Below, piece after piece: positions 31,192 to 38,603 of a stretch of DNA of 39,609 nucleotides. Positions within the stretch are counted from its first letter, which is position 1. Each line of letters begins with the position of its first letter. The notes under the pieces are model-generated. The model ran no database searches and was not told the DNA's origin. It saw only the letters and a list, made by a program, of their open reading frames with translations. Origin of the DNA: SOJZ01 sp964556565 (lineage in GTDB: Archaea > Thermoproteota > Bathyarchaeia > Bathyarchaeales > Bathyarchaeaceae); NCBI GenBank assembly GCA_964556565.1, contig CAZKWF010000011.1:1-39609 (forward strand). The letters are read 5' to 3'. Made by a program: the position numbers and the translations under genes.

Positions 31192-33363
31192 ATGAGCGAA
31201 GTTCAATTAAAGGTTGGAGACGCTAGACAACGCGATGTGGGCAGAGGAATCGCCAGAATCAACCAGAAAACCATGCAGAAACTAGGCATCTCCGCAGGCG
31301 ACGTGATCGAAATTTTAGGGAAAAGAAATACGGCGGCGATAGCTTGGCCGGCCTACTCTGAAGATCAAGACAAGGAAATCATACGTATCGACGGGTTCAG
31401 CCGCAAGAACTCTGGGGTAGCAATAAACGAGTATGTGATAGTCCGCCCAGGTAAAGTTAAGAACGCAACAAGCGTCGTCTTAGCTCCAATTGATATGCGG
31501 TTAAACGTTGATCAAGACTTTACCAATTTTGTGAAAAACAGGCTTATGGAAAGAACGTTTGTAGAAGCAGATACCACACTGGTCATGATGCTAGGCCACG
31601 CCATACCGTTCACGGTAACCAAAACACGACCCCACGGAATTGTGAGGATGACGTATGAAACAAACCTGCAAATCTTAGCTGAACCTGCACCTGAAACTAA
31701 AGGCATGCCCCGTACCACCTACGAAGATATAGGTGGACTCCATGAGGAAATCCAACGAATACGAGAAATGGTTGAACTTCCATTACGCCATCCAGAGCTA
31801 TTCCAAAGGCTTGGAATAAGACCACCACAAGGGGTTTTGTTACATGGTCCACCAGGCTGTGGAAAAACGTTGTTGGCAAGGGCTGTGGCAAACGAGTCAG
31901 AAGCCAACTTCTTTCCCGTAAATGGTCCAGAAATAATGAACAAGTTCTACGGAGGGTCAGAGCAAAATGTTCGCGACATATTCCAGCAAGCTCAGAAAAA
32001 TTTGCCCAGTATTATTTTCATAGATGAGCTTGACGCTATTGCACCTAAAAGAGGAGAGGTCACCGGCGAAGTTGAGAGAAGAGTTGTTGCTCAGCTTCTC
32101 GCGTCAATGGACGGACTAACTGGAAGACAAAACGTCATCGTTATAGGTGCAACAAACAGGCCAGATGCCCTTGATCCTGCACTACGAAGACCTGGAAGAT
32201 TCGATCGAGAGGTAGAAATCGGAGTTCCAGACAAGAAGGGACGACATGAGATATTGCAAATACACACAAGAGGGATGCCGTTAGCCAAGGATGTTGACTT
32301 GGAAAAACTTGCAGATAGGACACATGGCTACACAGGGGCAGACTTGGCGGGTTTATGCCGTGAGACCGCTATGAAAGCGTTGCGTCGATACCTGCCTGAG
32401 ATAAACGTAGAAGAGGAGCGAGTTCCGCCCAGCGTTTTGGAGAAAATGGAGATTAAAATGGAAGATTTCTTGAATGCCTACAAGGAAATCACGCCGACCG
32501 CTATGAGAGAAGTATACATAGAGGTGCCTACGGTTCAATGGACGGATGTAGGCGGTTTAGAGAGTGTGAAGGAAGAGCTTAGAGAAGCTGTTGAATGGCC
32601 GTTAAAGAATCCACAGGTGTTCACGAGGATGGGGATACGACCGCCAAAAGGGATTCTACTTTTTGGGCCGCCAGGCTGTGGAAAAACATTGTTGGCAAGA
32701 GCTGTAGCCACTGAGAGCGAGGCTAACTTCATTACCATAAAGGGTCCTGAGGTATTTTCTAAGTGGGTTGGAGAGTCGGAGAAGGCGATTCGCGAGGTGT
32801 TTAGAAAAGCGAGGATGGCTTCTCCAGCGGTGATTTTCTTTGACGAGTTTGACTCACTCGTGCCTCGAAGAGGGTTAGGTTACGCTGACAGCGGAGTGAC
32901 AGAACGTGTTATCAGTCAACTCTTGACAGAGATGGATGGCATCATCACATTGGCGGATGTGGTTGTTATCGCCGCAACGAACAGACCTGACATTGTGGAT
33001 CCTGCTATCCTTCGGCCGGGTAGGTTTGATCGTCTAATTTACGTTCCTGACCCGGATGAGAAGGCTAGATTAGAGATTTTACAGATTTATACGAAGGAAA
33101 TGCCTTTGACCAAGGATGTGGATCTGGCTCAACTAACCAGCATGACAAAGAACTATTCAGGAGCAGATATTGATGCGGTTTGTCGGGAGGCTGGTTTGAA
33201 TGCATTACGTAGGGACATTAACGCTAAGGAGGTCAGTTTTGCTGATTTCAAGGAAGCTTTGGGCAAGATTGGGCCGACTATCACGTCTAATATGGAGGCG
33301 TGGTACAAGAGTTTCATGAAGAAGACTTGGCGGATGGAGAAAACTGCGACGCCTGTTGCGTAA
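31192..33363 (+). CDS. CDC48/VCP-type AAA ATPase
   Basis: 723 residues. The N domain (residues 1-185, double-psi barrel: VGDARQRDVGRGIARINQ) is followed by two AAA modules. Walker A GPPGCGKT occurs near 220 and 491, Walker B IIFIDELDAI near 275 and VIFFDEFDSL near 548, with sensor and Arg-finger motifs RRPGRFDREVEIG and RPGRFDRLIYV. The protein is a hexameric unfoldase that feeds the proteasome or remodels complexes in the cytoplasm. The second Walker B has DEFDSL in place of the commoner DEIDSL. It has its own TATA promoter and is followed by a small winged-helix gene. Confidence 0.97.
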   Translation: MSEVQLKVGDARQRDVGRGIARINQKTMQKLGISAGDVIEILGKRNTAAIAWPAYSEDQDKEIIRIDGFSRKNSGVAINEYVIVRPGKVKNATSVVLAPIDMRLNVDQDFTNFVKNRLMERTFVEADTTLVMMLGHAIPFTVTKTRPHGIVRMTYETNLQILAEPAPETKGMPRTTYEDIGGLHEEIQRIREMVELPLRHPELFQRLGIRPPQGVLLHGPPGCGKTLLARAVANESEANFFPVNGPEIMNKFYGGSEQNVRDIFQQAQKNLPSIIFIDELDAIAPKRGEVTGEVERRVVAQLLASMDGLTGRQNVIVIGATNRPDALDPALRRPGRFDREVEIGVPDKKGRHEILQIHTRGMPLAKDVDLEKLADRTHGYTGADLAGLCRETAMKALRRYLPEINVEEERVPPSVLEKMEIKMEDFLNAYKEITPTAMREVYIEVPTVQWTDVGGLESVKEELREAVEWPLKNPQVFTRMGIRPPKGILLFGPPGCGKTLLARAVATESEANFITIKGPEVFSKWVGESEKAIREVFRKARMASPAVIFFDEFDSLVPRRGLGYADSGVTERVISQLLTEMDGIITLADVVVIAATNRPDIVDPAILRPGRFDRLIYVPDPDEKARLEILQIYTKEMPLTKDVDLAQLTSMTKNYSGADIDAVCREAGLNALRRDINAKEVSFADFKEALGKIGPTITSNMEAWYKSFMKKTWRMEKTATPVA

Positions 33364-33381
33364 CACTTTGGGGTGCTGTGG

Positions 33382-33615
33382 ATGTCTATTAGAACTTGGA
33401 AGCCTCATCCAATTGATGTGGCGATCGTGGAGTCTTTAGAGAGGAAAGGTACATTGACTGATATTGAGCTTTTCGATTTGTTGAGAGAACGTTATGGGCA
33501 TGTTGGTTTTGGGGGTTTCAACAGGGTTTTGATGCGTTTGGAGATCGAGGGCAAAGTTCATGTTTCGTCTTTGATAAGAGGAAAGAGAAGAATTGAGTTG
33601 GCTAAAAAAGAATAG
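33382..33615 (+). CDS. Small winged-helix protein next to cdc48
   Basis: 77 residues from ATG 33382, 18 bp after the cdc48 stop. SIRTWKPHPIDVAIVESLER, then LTDIELFDLLRERYG and the wing VLMRLEIEGKVHVSSLIRGK, make a winged helix with no other domain. Such short proteins follow cdc48 in related archaea as far as I recall; the role is unknown. It is probably co-transcribed with cdc48. Confidence 0.8.
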   Translation: MSIRTWKPHPIDVAIVESLERKGTLTDIELFDLLRERYGHVGFGGFNRVLMRLEIEGKVHVSSLIRGKRRIELAKKE

Positions 33616-34009
33616 TTTTTTGTTTTGAATAAAAATTTGTGGTACTTAGATAGCAGGAAATGGCCATAGAAACTGACATAGCCTCGTCCAAGAAGAGTCT
33701 TTGTTGTTTTGTGGCTGAAAAGAGATAAGGCTACATGAGTGCTGTGGAGAAGGTTTCGGTCGGGTTCGGTTTATAGCTGTTTTACCGTCTTGACAAAGAG
33801 AAAAATAGGAAGTAAACTTTCTCAGCGGTTTGTGATTCGCTATTGAGAGGTTGAAATGAAGGAAATGTGGACATAAATAAGTTTACAGAATGTTCCGTCA
33901 AAGAGTTTGTTCAAACACCTCGGACTTGGAATAAAGTCTACGTACGCAAAGAACCATGAGCCGATTACGAAAAGTATAAAGGATTTCGTCTGCCGTTTAG
34001 AATTATTAA
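33616..34009. other. Noncoding stretch before tRNA-Val
   Basis: No coding frame of note and no clear RNA fold. AAAGTATAAA at 33971-33980 is probably the TATA box of the tRNA gene, 30 bp before its first base. Confidence 0.5.
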
Positions 34010-34084
34010 GGGCCGGTAGTCCAGTGTGGTTAAGACGTCGCCCTCACGTGGCGAAGATCGCCGGTTCAAATCCGGCCCGGCCCA
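34010..34084 (+). tRNA. tRNA-Val (anticodon CAC)
   Basis: Cloverleaf by eye: acceptor GGGCCGG (34010-34016) with CCGGCCC (34077-34083) and discriminator A; D arm with GTC/GAC; anticodon stem TCGCC/GGCGA around the loop CTCACGT, anticodon CAC at 34045-34047; T arm GCCGG-TTCAAAT-CCGGC. There is no intron and no encoded CCA (the base after A is C-T-G). Confidence 0.95.
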
Positions 34085-34123
34085 CTGCGGAAAATTCCAT
34101 GGTATCTAAGCGTTAGAAAACAT

Positions 34124-34366
34124 TCATGTCTCGTTTAGTCTTGGTGATATGGCGACCGCAGTCTGTGTTCGTTCAACTCCTTTTACGGATTGGAACTTAT
34201 CTAAAATCTCTTTGAGCATATCCATGTCAGCAAATTCAATGTAGGCGATGATGTCAAACTGGCCGGAGACCGCATGCGCCATCTTTACACCTCCAATTTT
34301 GAGCACATCTTCAGCGATCTCCAACAACCTTTCCGAGCCAGAAATAACAAAAATGTAGGCTTCCAT
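34124..34366 (-). CDS. Stand-alone Lrp/AsnC ligand-binding (RAM) domain protein
   Basis: 80 residues from ATG 34366 with AGGTGG 9 nt upstream. EAYIFVISGSERLLEIAEDV, then GQFDIIAYIEFADMDMLKEIL and VERTQTAVAISPRL match the RAM (effector-binding) domain of Lrp/AsnC regulators without the DNA-binding part. Such proteins bind amino acids as octamers and may modify full Lrp regulators. A longer frame up to 34765 is rich in Trp and Cys and is a shadow of the next gene. Confidence 0.85.
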   Translation of the reverse strand: MEAYIFVISGSERLLEIAEDVLKIGGVKMAHAVSGQFDIIAYIEFADMDMLKEILDKFQSVKGVERTQTAVAISPRLNET

Positions 34367-34488
34367 TTGAAATGCCACCTGCACGAATTTACAGATAAAG
34401 GAACATATATTAGCTTTGATAACCACCGAAGCGTCAATTGGAGTAGATGCTGGTTTGAAATCCGATGTATCATAAAATGAAGTTGCCA

Positions 34489-34827
34489 TTACTTTCCTTT
34501 TATGGCGCCACCAATCAGTCCACCAATTAATGCAATAATGGCTCCACCCAAGCTCAATACGATTGCGATAAACCCTGCAAAGATGCCAAGTAAGGCGCCT
34601 ATGGGGCCAAGAAATGCTACTCCTAGAAACGTGACAACTATTCCTATAATTATTCCTCCCAATATCCCGGCTAGGAAGCCAGCCGCAGCACCTCGACCCG
34701 CACCACCACCTGCAACAAGTCCCGCAGCAAATCCAGCTATCAGTGGGCCAAAAATAGGTATCCAACCAAGGATTATCATCACTATGAAGCCAACGAGTGT
34801 CCCTGACCCGAGACCCATATACATCAC
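34489..34827 (-). CDS. Gly/Ala-rich small membrane protein (DUF5518-like)
   Basis: 112 residues, almost wholly hydrophobic: TLVGFIVMIILGWIPIFGPL, a Gly-rich loop AGFAAGLVAGGGAGRGAAAG, then FLAGILGGIIIGIVVTFLGV, and further GG-rich helices. The pattern fits DUF5518-type archaeal membrane proteins of unknown function. It lies 122 bp upstream of the RAM gene on the same strand. Start ATG could be residue 1, 2 or 4. Confidence 0.75.
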   Translation of the reverse strand: MMYMGLGSGTLVGFIVMIILGWIPIFGPLIAGFAAGLVAGGGAGRGAAAGFLAGILGGIIIGIVVTFLGVAFLGPIGALLGIFAGFIAIVLSLGGAIIALIGGLIGGAIKGK

Positions 34828-35066
34828 CCGATTAGCTTAAGCGATAAGATCGATATAAAAACTTTTCAAATAACCAAATAAGAAAACTATGTTCAACTCT
34901 CACTCACCAAAACAAGGGATCACCAATTCAAATACAGCTGATCAAACATGTATTGCAAGGAGCCTAGCATAAATTTATAAGGAGCATAGCAGTGCATGAA
35001 TAAATACGCAAGAACCAAGATTTTAAAGAAATCTGATTTCTTGTTCAAACAAAGGAGTGTGAAATA

Positions 35067-35228
35067 GTGGCATATAGAGAAAGAAGATCCAGCAGACCCA
35101 GAGAAATGCATAAAGCCGTCTGTGCAGATTGCGGCCAAGAATGCGAAGTTCCATTCAAACCCGATCCTAGCAGACCAGTCTACTGCAGAGAATGCTGGGC
35201 GAAGAAAAGAGAATCGAGAAGATATTGA
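35067..35228 (+). CDS. CxxC-x17-CxxC zinc-binding small protein, copy 2
   Basis: 53 residues from GTG 35067 with AAGGAG upstream. Same family as 294-452: CADCGQECEVPFKPD, then SRPVYCREC with 17 residues between the two pairs, and basic ends. The two copies share about three quarters of residues but their flanks differ. It is expressed from its own promoter, as the neighbours are unrelated. Function unknown. Confidence 0.85.
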   Translation: MAYRERRSSRPREMHKAVCADCGQECEVPFKPDPSRPVYCRECWAKKRESRRY

Positions 35229-35406
35229 TTCTAGGTTCATTATAGAACCAATTCAACATATTCTAAATATTTTTTCTCAATTAAGAGAGGTAACTTTGCT
35301 AAACTCGAACTTTATGATTAGTCTGCATCCAACATTTAATCCTTTACCATGAGAAATAAATACTGCTTCAACCTTTATCAAAAAACTAAGACAGAAGGTA
35401 TTTGCA

Positions 35407-36558
35407 ATGATTACGAAAGAAAAAATTGAGAAGTGCGCCGAATCCATCGTAAACGGTATGAACCTCAAGAAGGGAGAAGCCGTTCTCATACGCGGAGGCA
35501 CCCATACTCAAAAGCTGCTTGAAGAAATCGGCATCCTCTGCTACAAACGTGGCGCCTCTCCTATAATTTCAGCTACCTCCGACAGCTACACAGCAAGAGT
35601 GTACGACGAGATTCCCAAAGAAAGCCTTGAAATCACTCCAAAACACTACTTAGGAATGGTTAAAAAAATAGATGCATACATCATCGTCGAACCCTTCAAA
35701 GACCCAGAGATTCAGACCAAATTCTCCCGAGAAAAAATGGCTACAAGGCAAAAAGCCACTGTCCCCATTCGAAAAGAGCTTTACGGCGAAGAAACTGGTA
35801 GAGGCAAAAAATGGACATATGCTGGCTGGCCTACGCCTGAAGCGGCAAAATTCTACGGCATAGACTACGACGCGTTAGAGCGTTTAATCATCGAAGGCAT
35901 GATGGTTCCTGCTTCGACACTGAAAGAAAACTGTTCTAGGCTGGCTAAACGTCTACGGGGAAAAGATGTGCTTCACATAACTAACGGAAAGGGCACAGAT
36001 TTCACCTGCAAGATTAAGGGGAGACGCATCAACGAGGACGACGGCGTAGTCGACGACCATGACATAAAAATTAACGATTTAGGCAACAATCTGCCAGCTG
36101 GAGAACTTTTCATTGCACCACATGAAACAATAGGCGAGGGAACCATATACTGCCCCATCACCGTTGACCGGTTCAGCAACAAAATCATCAAAGACGTGAC
36201 GCTTCACTTTAAGAACGGAAAGTTGTTGCTAGACGAGTGTAAGGCAGGAATCAATCGTGACCAAATGATTGATTCTTTTAATCGATGCTTGGAAATCGAC
36301 AAGAAAGAGAAAGAAGTCCGAACAACGAACATCGCAGAGCTGGGTATAGGCTGCAACCCTGCAATTGACAGGGCAATTGGCTATATTCTCACGGACGAGA
36401 AGTTAGGCGGTTCAGTTCACGTTGCCTTCGGCTCAAACTTTAGCTACGGTGGAACCTCGAAGTCGGGCATGCATTGGGATTTCGTAACTGATCCAAGTGC
36501 AACAATTGAAGTGGTTGATACTAAGGAAATAGTAATGAGAGATGGAAAGATTCTTTAA
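35407..36558 (+). CDS. M29-family (AmpS-type) metallo-aminopeptidase
   Basis: 383 residues. The metal and active-site regions of thermophilic M29 aminopeptidases are present: NLPAGELFIAPHETIGEG (ligand Glu), IAELGIGCNP (Glu), GYILTDEKLGGSVHVAFGSN (catalytic Tyr and His nearby) and SGMHWDFV (His and Asp). These dimeric enzymes remove N-terminal residues in the cytoplasm with Zn or Co. AAGGTATTTGCA precedes the ATG. Confidence 0.9.
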   Translation: MITKEKIEKCAESIVNGMNLKKGEAVLIRGGTHTQKLLEEIGILCYKRGASPIISATSDSYTARVYDEIPKESLEITPKHYLGMVKKIDAYIIVEPFKDPEIQTKFSREKMATRQKATVPIRKELYGEETGRGKKWTYAGWPTPEAAKFYGIDYDALERLIIEGMMVPASTLKENCSRLAKRLRGKDVLHITNGKGTDFTCKIKGRRINEDDGVVDDHDIKINDLGNNLPAGELFIAPHETIGEGTIYCPITVDRFSNKIIKDVTLHFKNGKLLLDECKAGINRDQMIDSFNRCLEIDKKEKEVRTTNIAELGIGCNPAIDRAIGYILTDEKLGGSVHVAFGSNFSYGGTSKSGMHWDFVTDPSATIEVVDTKEIVMRDGKIL

Positions 36559-36669
36559 AAATCGCTGTGTCTCTGCCCACATTCAGGACACAATAAGGTT
36601 CTACATAAGTTACGATAATTGGAAACTACAGAAACGCGTCTCCCACATCTAGGGCAAGTTAAACATTGT
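36555..36669 (-). pseudogene. Zinc-ribbon fragment without start codon
   Basis: A frame on the minus strand reads CLTCPRCGRRVSVVSNYRN, then LCPECGQRHSDF and TAA, overlapping the end of the M29 gene by 4 bp. The CPRC and CPEC pairs form a zinc-ribbon pattern. No ATG, GTG or TTG follows the upstream in-frame stop, so it may be a remnant or use a rarer start such as ATT/CTG. The evidence is limited to the Cys pairs. Confidence 0.3.
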
Positions 36670-36825
36670 TGAAGAAAAGGATGCGAGAGAACAGCTCAGA
36701 CTCCGAGCTCAACTTAGCTACTGCACCCACAACACAAAATGCACAGTCTATACTATTAGTTTTAACCCAGTAAAAGATGTCCTCCGAAAACTTAAAAATA
36801 AACGTGCGGGTCATGTTGATTACCA

Positions 36826-36930
36826 GCCGCGGTAGCTCAGACTGGGAGAGCACCCGACTCAATAGTAATCTATTTGAGGGTGAAGCTGAAGACCGGGTTG
36901 TCGGGAGTTCAAGTCTCCCCCGCGGCACCA
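36826..36930 (+). tRNA. tRNA-Phe (anticodon GAA) with a 28-nt intron and encoded CCA
   Basis: Acceptor GCCGCGG/CCGCGGC, D arm GCTC/GAGC, T arm GGGAG-TTCAAGT-CTCCC, ending A plus CCA (36928-36930). The anticodon arm is interrupted. Removing 36857-36884 gives stem CCCGG/CCGGG and loop CTGAAGA with anticodon GAA. The intron lies between tRNA positions 30 and 31, in the anticodon stem, not at the canonical 37/38. A bulge-helix-bulge is visible: CACC pairs GGTG, flanked by 3-nt bulges CGA and AAG, with the expected cut after the second bulge base, and an inner hairpin CTCAA/TTGAG. Confidence 0.9.
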
Positions 36931-37043
36931 CTGACCCCTCGCTGAAAAACTCTTTCCTTATCTTGTCGAAATTTTCACGAGCCGTTCCAATGTTCTATGT
37001 CTTAAGTCAGTATTGTTCTTGAGAAAGATTTTTAGAAGCCTTG

Positions 37044-37214
37044 TTAAACTTGTAGCTTAGCGGAAACGCGGCCGTAGTCTAGTTTGGTTAGGACATCAGC
37101 CTGCCTATCACGCCTTAGTAATCTTTTATCCTGTGTTTGTATTTGTTGTTTGTTATCATTGTCTTTTGAGGTTATACCCTGTGTTTTTTGTTGTTGGCGG
37201 GTTTGCTTTTTCAT
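37044..37214 (-). CDS. SSV-type integrase, N-terminal fragment int(N)
   Basis: From ATG 37214, with GAGAGG 9 nt before it, the frame runs 49 codons (MKKQTRQQQKTQGI, then KRLLRRDRQADVLTKLDYGR) exactly to the left edge of the att repeat, continues seven codons into the host flank and stops. The repeat encodes QADVLTKLDYGR in this frame; the same repeat at 39555-39592 encodes it in the frame of the catalytic fragment. The fragment is hydrophilic, as N-terminal arm-binding regions are. A TATA element (CCCTTATATTTC on the minus strand, 37251-37262) stands upstream, so this is the promoter end of the integrase gene. Confidence 0.75.
   Translation of the reverse strand: MKKQTRQQQKTQGITSKDNDNKQQIQTQDKRLLRRDRQADVLTKLDYGRVSAKLQV
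37068..37105 (+). repeat. attL: 5' half of tRNA-Gly (38 nt, direct repeat)
   Basis: From GCGGCCGTAG to AGCCTGCC this equals bases 39555-39592 exactly, and corresponds to tRNA positions 1 to 36, ending at the last anticodon base. After it the sequence turns into TATCACGCC, with no matching 3' half downstream within the element. It is the left attachment site and leaves a tRNA half gene behind the original host promoter region. Confidence 0.9.
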
Positions 37215-37252
37215 TGTTGTTTTCCTCTCGTTGTAGAGAAGGGTTTGTGAAA

Positions 37253-37291
37253 TATAAGGGTTATTCTGCCTTATACCCTGTGCTTATATAG
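37253..37291. promoter_or_regulatory. Divergent promoters of int and the small element gene
   Basis: TATAAGG (37253-37259) and CCTTATA (37269-37275) are perfect inverted arms around 9 nt. The left arm is the TATA element for int(N); CTTATATAG at 37283-37291 is the TATA element for the gene at 37324. TTATACCCTGTG lies here (37271-37282) and again at 37172-37183. Confidence 0.6.
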
Positions 37292-37323
37292 TAGTGTAGG
37301 GCTATTATGAGAGGTTGATTGGA

Positions 37324-37470
37324 ATGGATAAGATTAGTTTGTACGTTCGTACTAGGAAGCAAGGTTCTCGTATTGAGTCTGTTCCTTTGAAGCAGTTGGT
37401 TAAGTTGTCGAAGTTTCGTAAGAAGCGTTGGACTTTTGAGGATGGTTGGTTGATTCTTGAAGCATTTTGA
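37324..37470 (+). CDS. Small basic protein of the element
   Basis: 48 residues: MDKISLYVRTRKQGSRIESV, then LVKLSKFRKKRWTFEDGWLI. It is basic, with a Trp-rich end, and starts at ATG preceded by GAGAGGTTGA. Divergent from int with about 110 bp between starts, it occupies the place where small regulators or excision factors often lie. No family is recognised; a DNA-binding role is a guess from position and charge. Confidence 0.6.
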   Translation: MDKISLYVRTRKQGSRIESVPLKQLVKLSKFRKKRWTFEDGWLILEAF

Positions 37471-37761
37471 ATTTTGTTTTTTTGTAGAATCATGCGTGGT
37501 CTCAGAAAGGGGTATCTTGGAGAGATGTAAGTAGGGGGAAACAGAATGTTTCCTCTTAGATTTGTTGCGCTGGAGTTTGGGATTTTTGTTTAGAAACTTC
37601 TCAATTTTGTTGTTTTTTTATTGCGAATGGGAGCGGAGCGACCATGAGCAATGTCTGAATGACTTGATGATACAGAAAAAAGAGGGGTGTTATTTGCGTT
37701 TTAGGAGTAGCTTTTGTTCGTCTGTTTCGGTTGCGCCCGCATAATAGACAAGTCTGCCTAA

Positions 37762-38415
37762 TTACTCGTCCCCAGCAAATCTGACTCTTTGTTTGCTTCC
37801 CCAGCGTCCCCCGATCATGTACAAATTATCCTTCTCCACGGCTGTGCGGGCTTTTTCTGAAACTGCTTTTATTCTCTTGGCCATAACAGCAGTCACATAA
37901 GTGGTTAAGACAACTTCTCTAGCTGTGAACCTATGTTTTCGTCTTGGTGGTAAAGTGAAATCATGTTTGCCTGGAGTATAAAGAAACTTGTTGTACCTAG
38001 TGAGAGTTTTGGCAATTTCTTGAATTTCTGGCGAAAGATTTGACTTCAATAATCGGAAGGCGTTTTTTCCAAGTGAGCTTTTTCGAGAGTTGCCACCCAG
38101 ATATTCAAAGGCGAGTTCCTTTGTGAGTAAGTCAAGATAATCTCCCAAGTATCTTATGCAATCTCGGGTTCCTCTAGGTAGACCTTGAATTAAGGGCATA
38201 AGGTATAATAATGGTCGGGTTGGTCTGGTGCCTATCTCCATTATTAATTTTGCATGTGCCCACTTTCTCCTTTTCCACGGCTTTAGAAGTACACTCGCGA
38301 CTTTGTTGGTCTCTTCGTATTTCTCTGGGGTAAGCACTTCTTTCGCCAAGCTGTCTATTTCACGTAAAGCTTCAAGTGCTTGCTCACGTGATCCAGATTG
38401 CCAGGGACTACTCAT
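37762..38415 (-). CDS. Hypothetical protein of the element
   Basis: 217 residues, helical and basic, no membrane segment. Features: REQALEALREIDSLAKEVLT, WKRRKWAHAKLIMEIGTRP, a helix TAREVVLTTYVTAVMAKRI and a basic tail WGSKQRVRF. It is downstream of int(C) on the same strand. I see no P-loop, rolling-circle (HUH) or primase motif. A possible DNA-binding protein; family unknown. Confidence 0.65.
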   Translation of the reverse strand: MSSPWQSGSREQALEALREIDSLAKEVLTPEKYEETNKVASVLLKPWKRRKWAHAKLIMEIGTRPTRPLLYLMPLIQGLPRGTRDCIRYLGDYLDLLTKELAFEYLGGNSRKSSLGKNAFRLLKSNLSPEIQEIAKTLTRYNKFLYTPGKHDFTLPPRRKHRFTAREVVLTTYVTAVMAKRIKAVSEKARTAVEKDNLYMIGGRWGSKQRVRFAGDE

Positions 38416-38603
38416 TTCTGTTCAGTTCCCAGTGCTCGTGGCTCCTTTTGCCATTTATAGCCGTATACTCGGTTCTGACTATATCTATTGTTGATTCTGA
38501 CTTATAGTATCTACCTTTCTTCCGACCTGAGTGAAAATGGCTACGTTCTGAATCCTGTGTACGCTCTTTTCGGACCCTCTGGCGTGCATGCAGGCATGGG
38601 TGG

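Noticed and set aside
34124..34765. A 213-residue minus-strand frame
   Set aside because: Its first 130 residues are Trp/Cys/Arg-rich shadow sequence of the Gly-rich membrane protein gene; the real gene is the 80-residue RAM protein starting at 34366.
36659..36931. Minus-strand frame beginning MVPRGRLELPTTRS
   Set aside because: It is the antisense of the tRNA-Phe gene, a well-known source of spurious proteins.
37068..37105. Half tRNA read as a split tRNA gene or as a tRNA with a long intron
   Set aside because: No matching 3' half lies between 37106 and 39554, the same 38 nt recur in a tRNA at 39555, and the integrase frame passes through both copies, which points to attachment sites.
37620..37700. 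Possible C/D box RNA (TTGATGA near 37663)
   Set aside because: A C-like box is present but no CTGA D box follows at a suitable distance on that strand.
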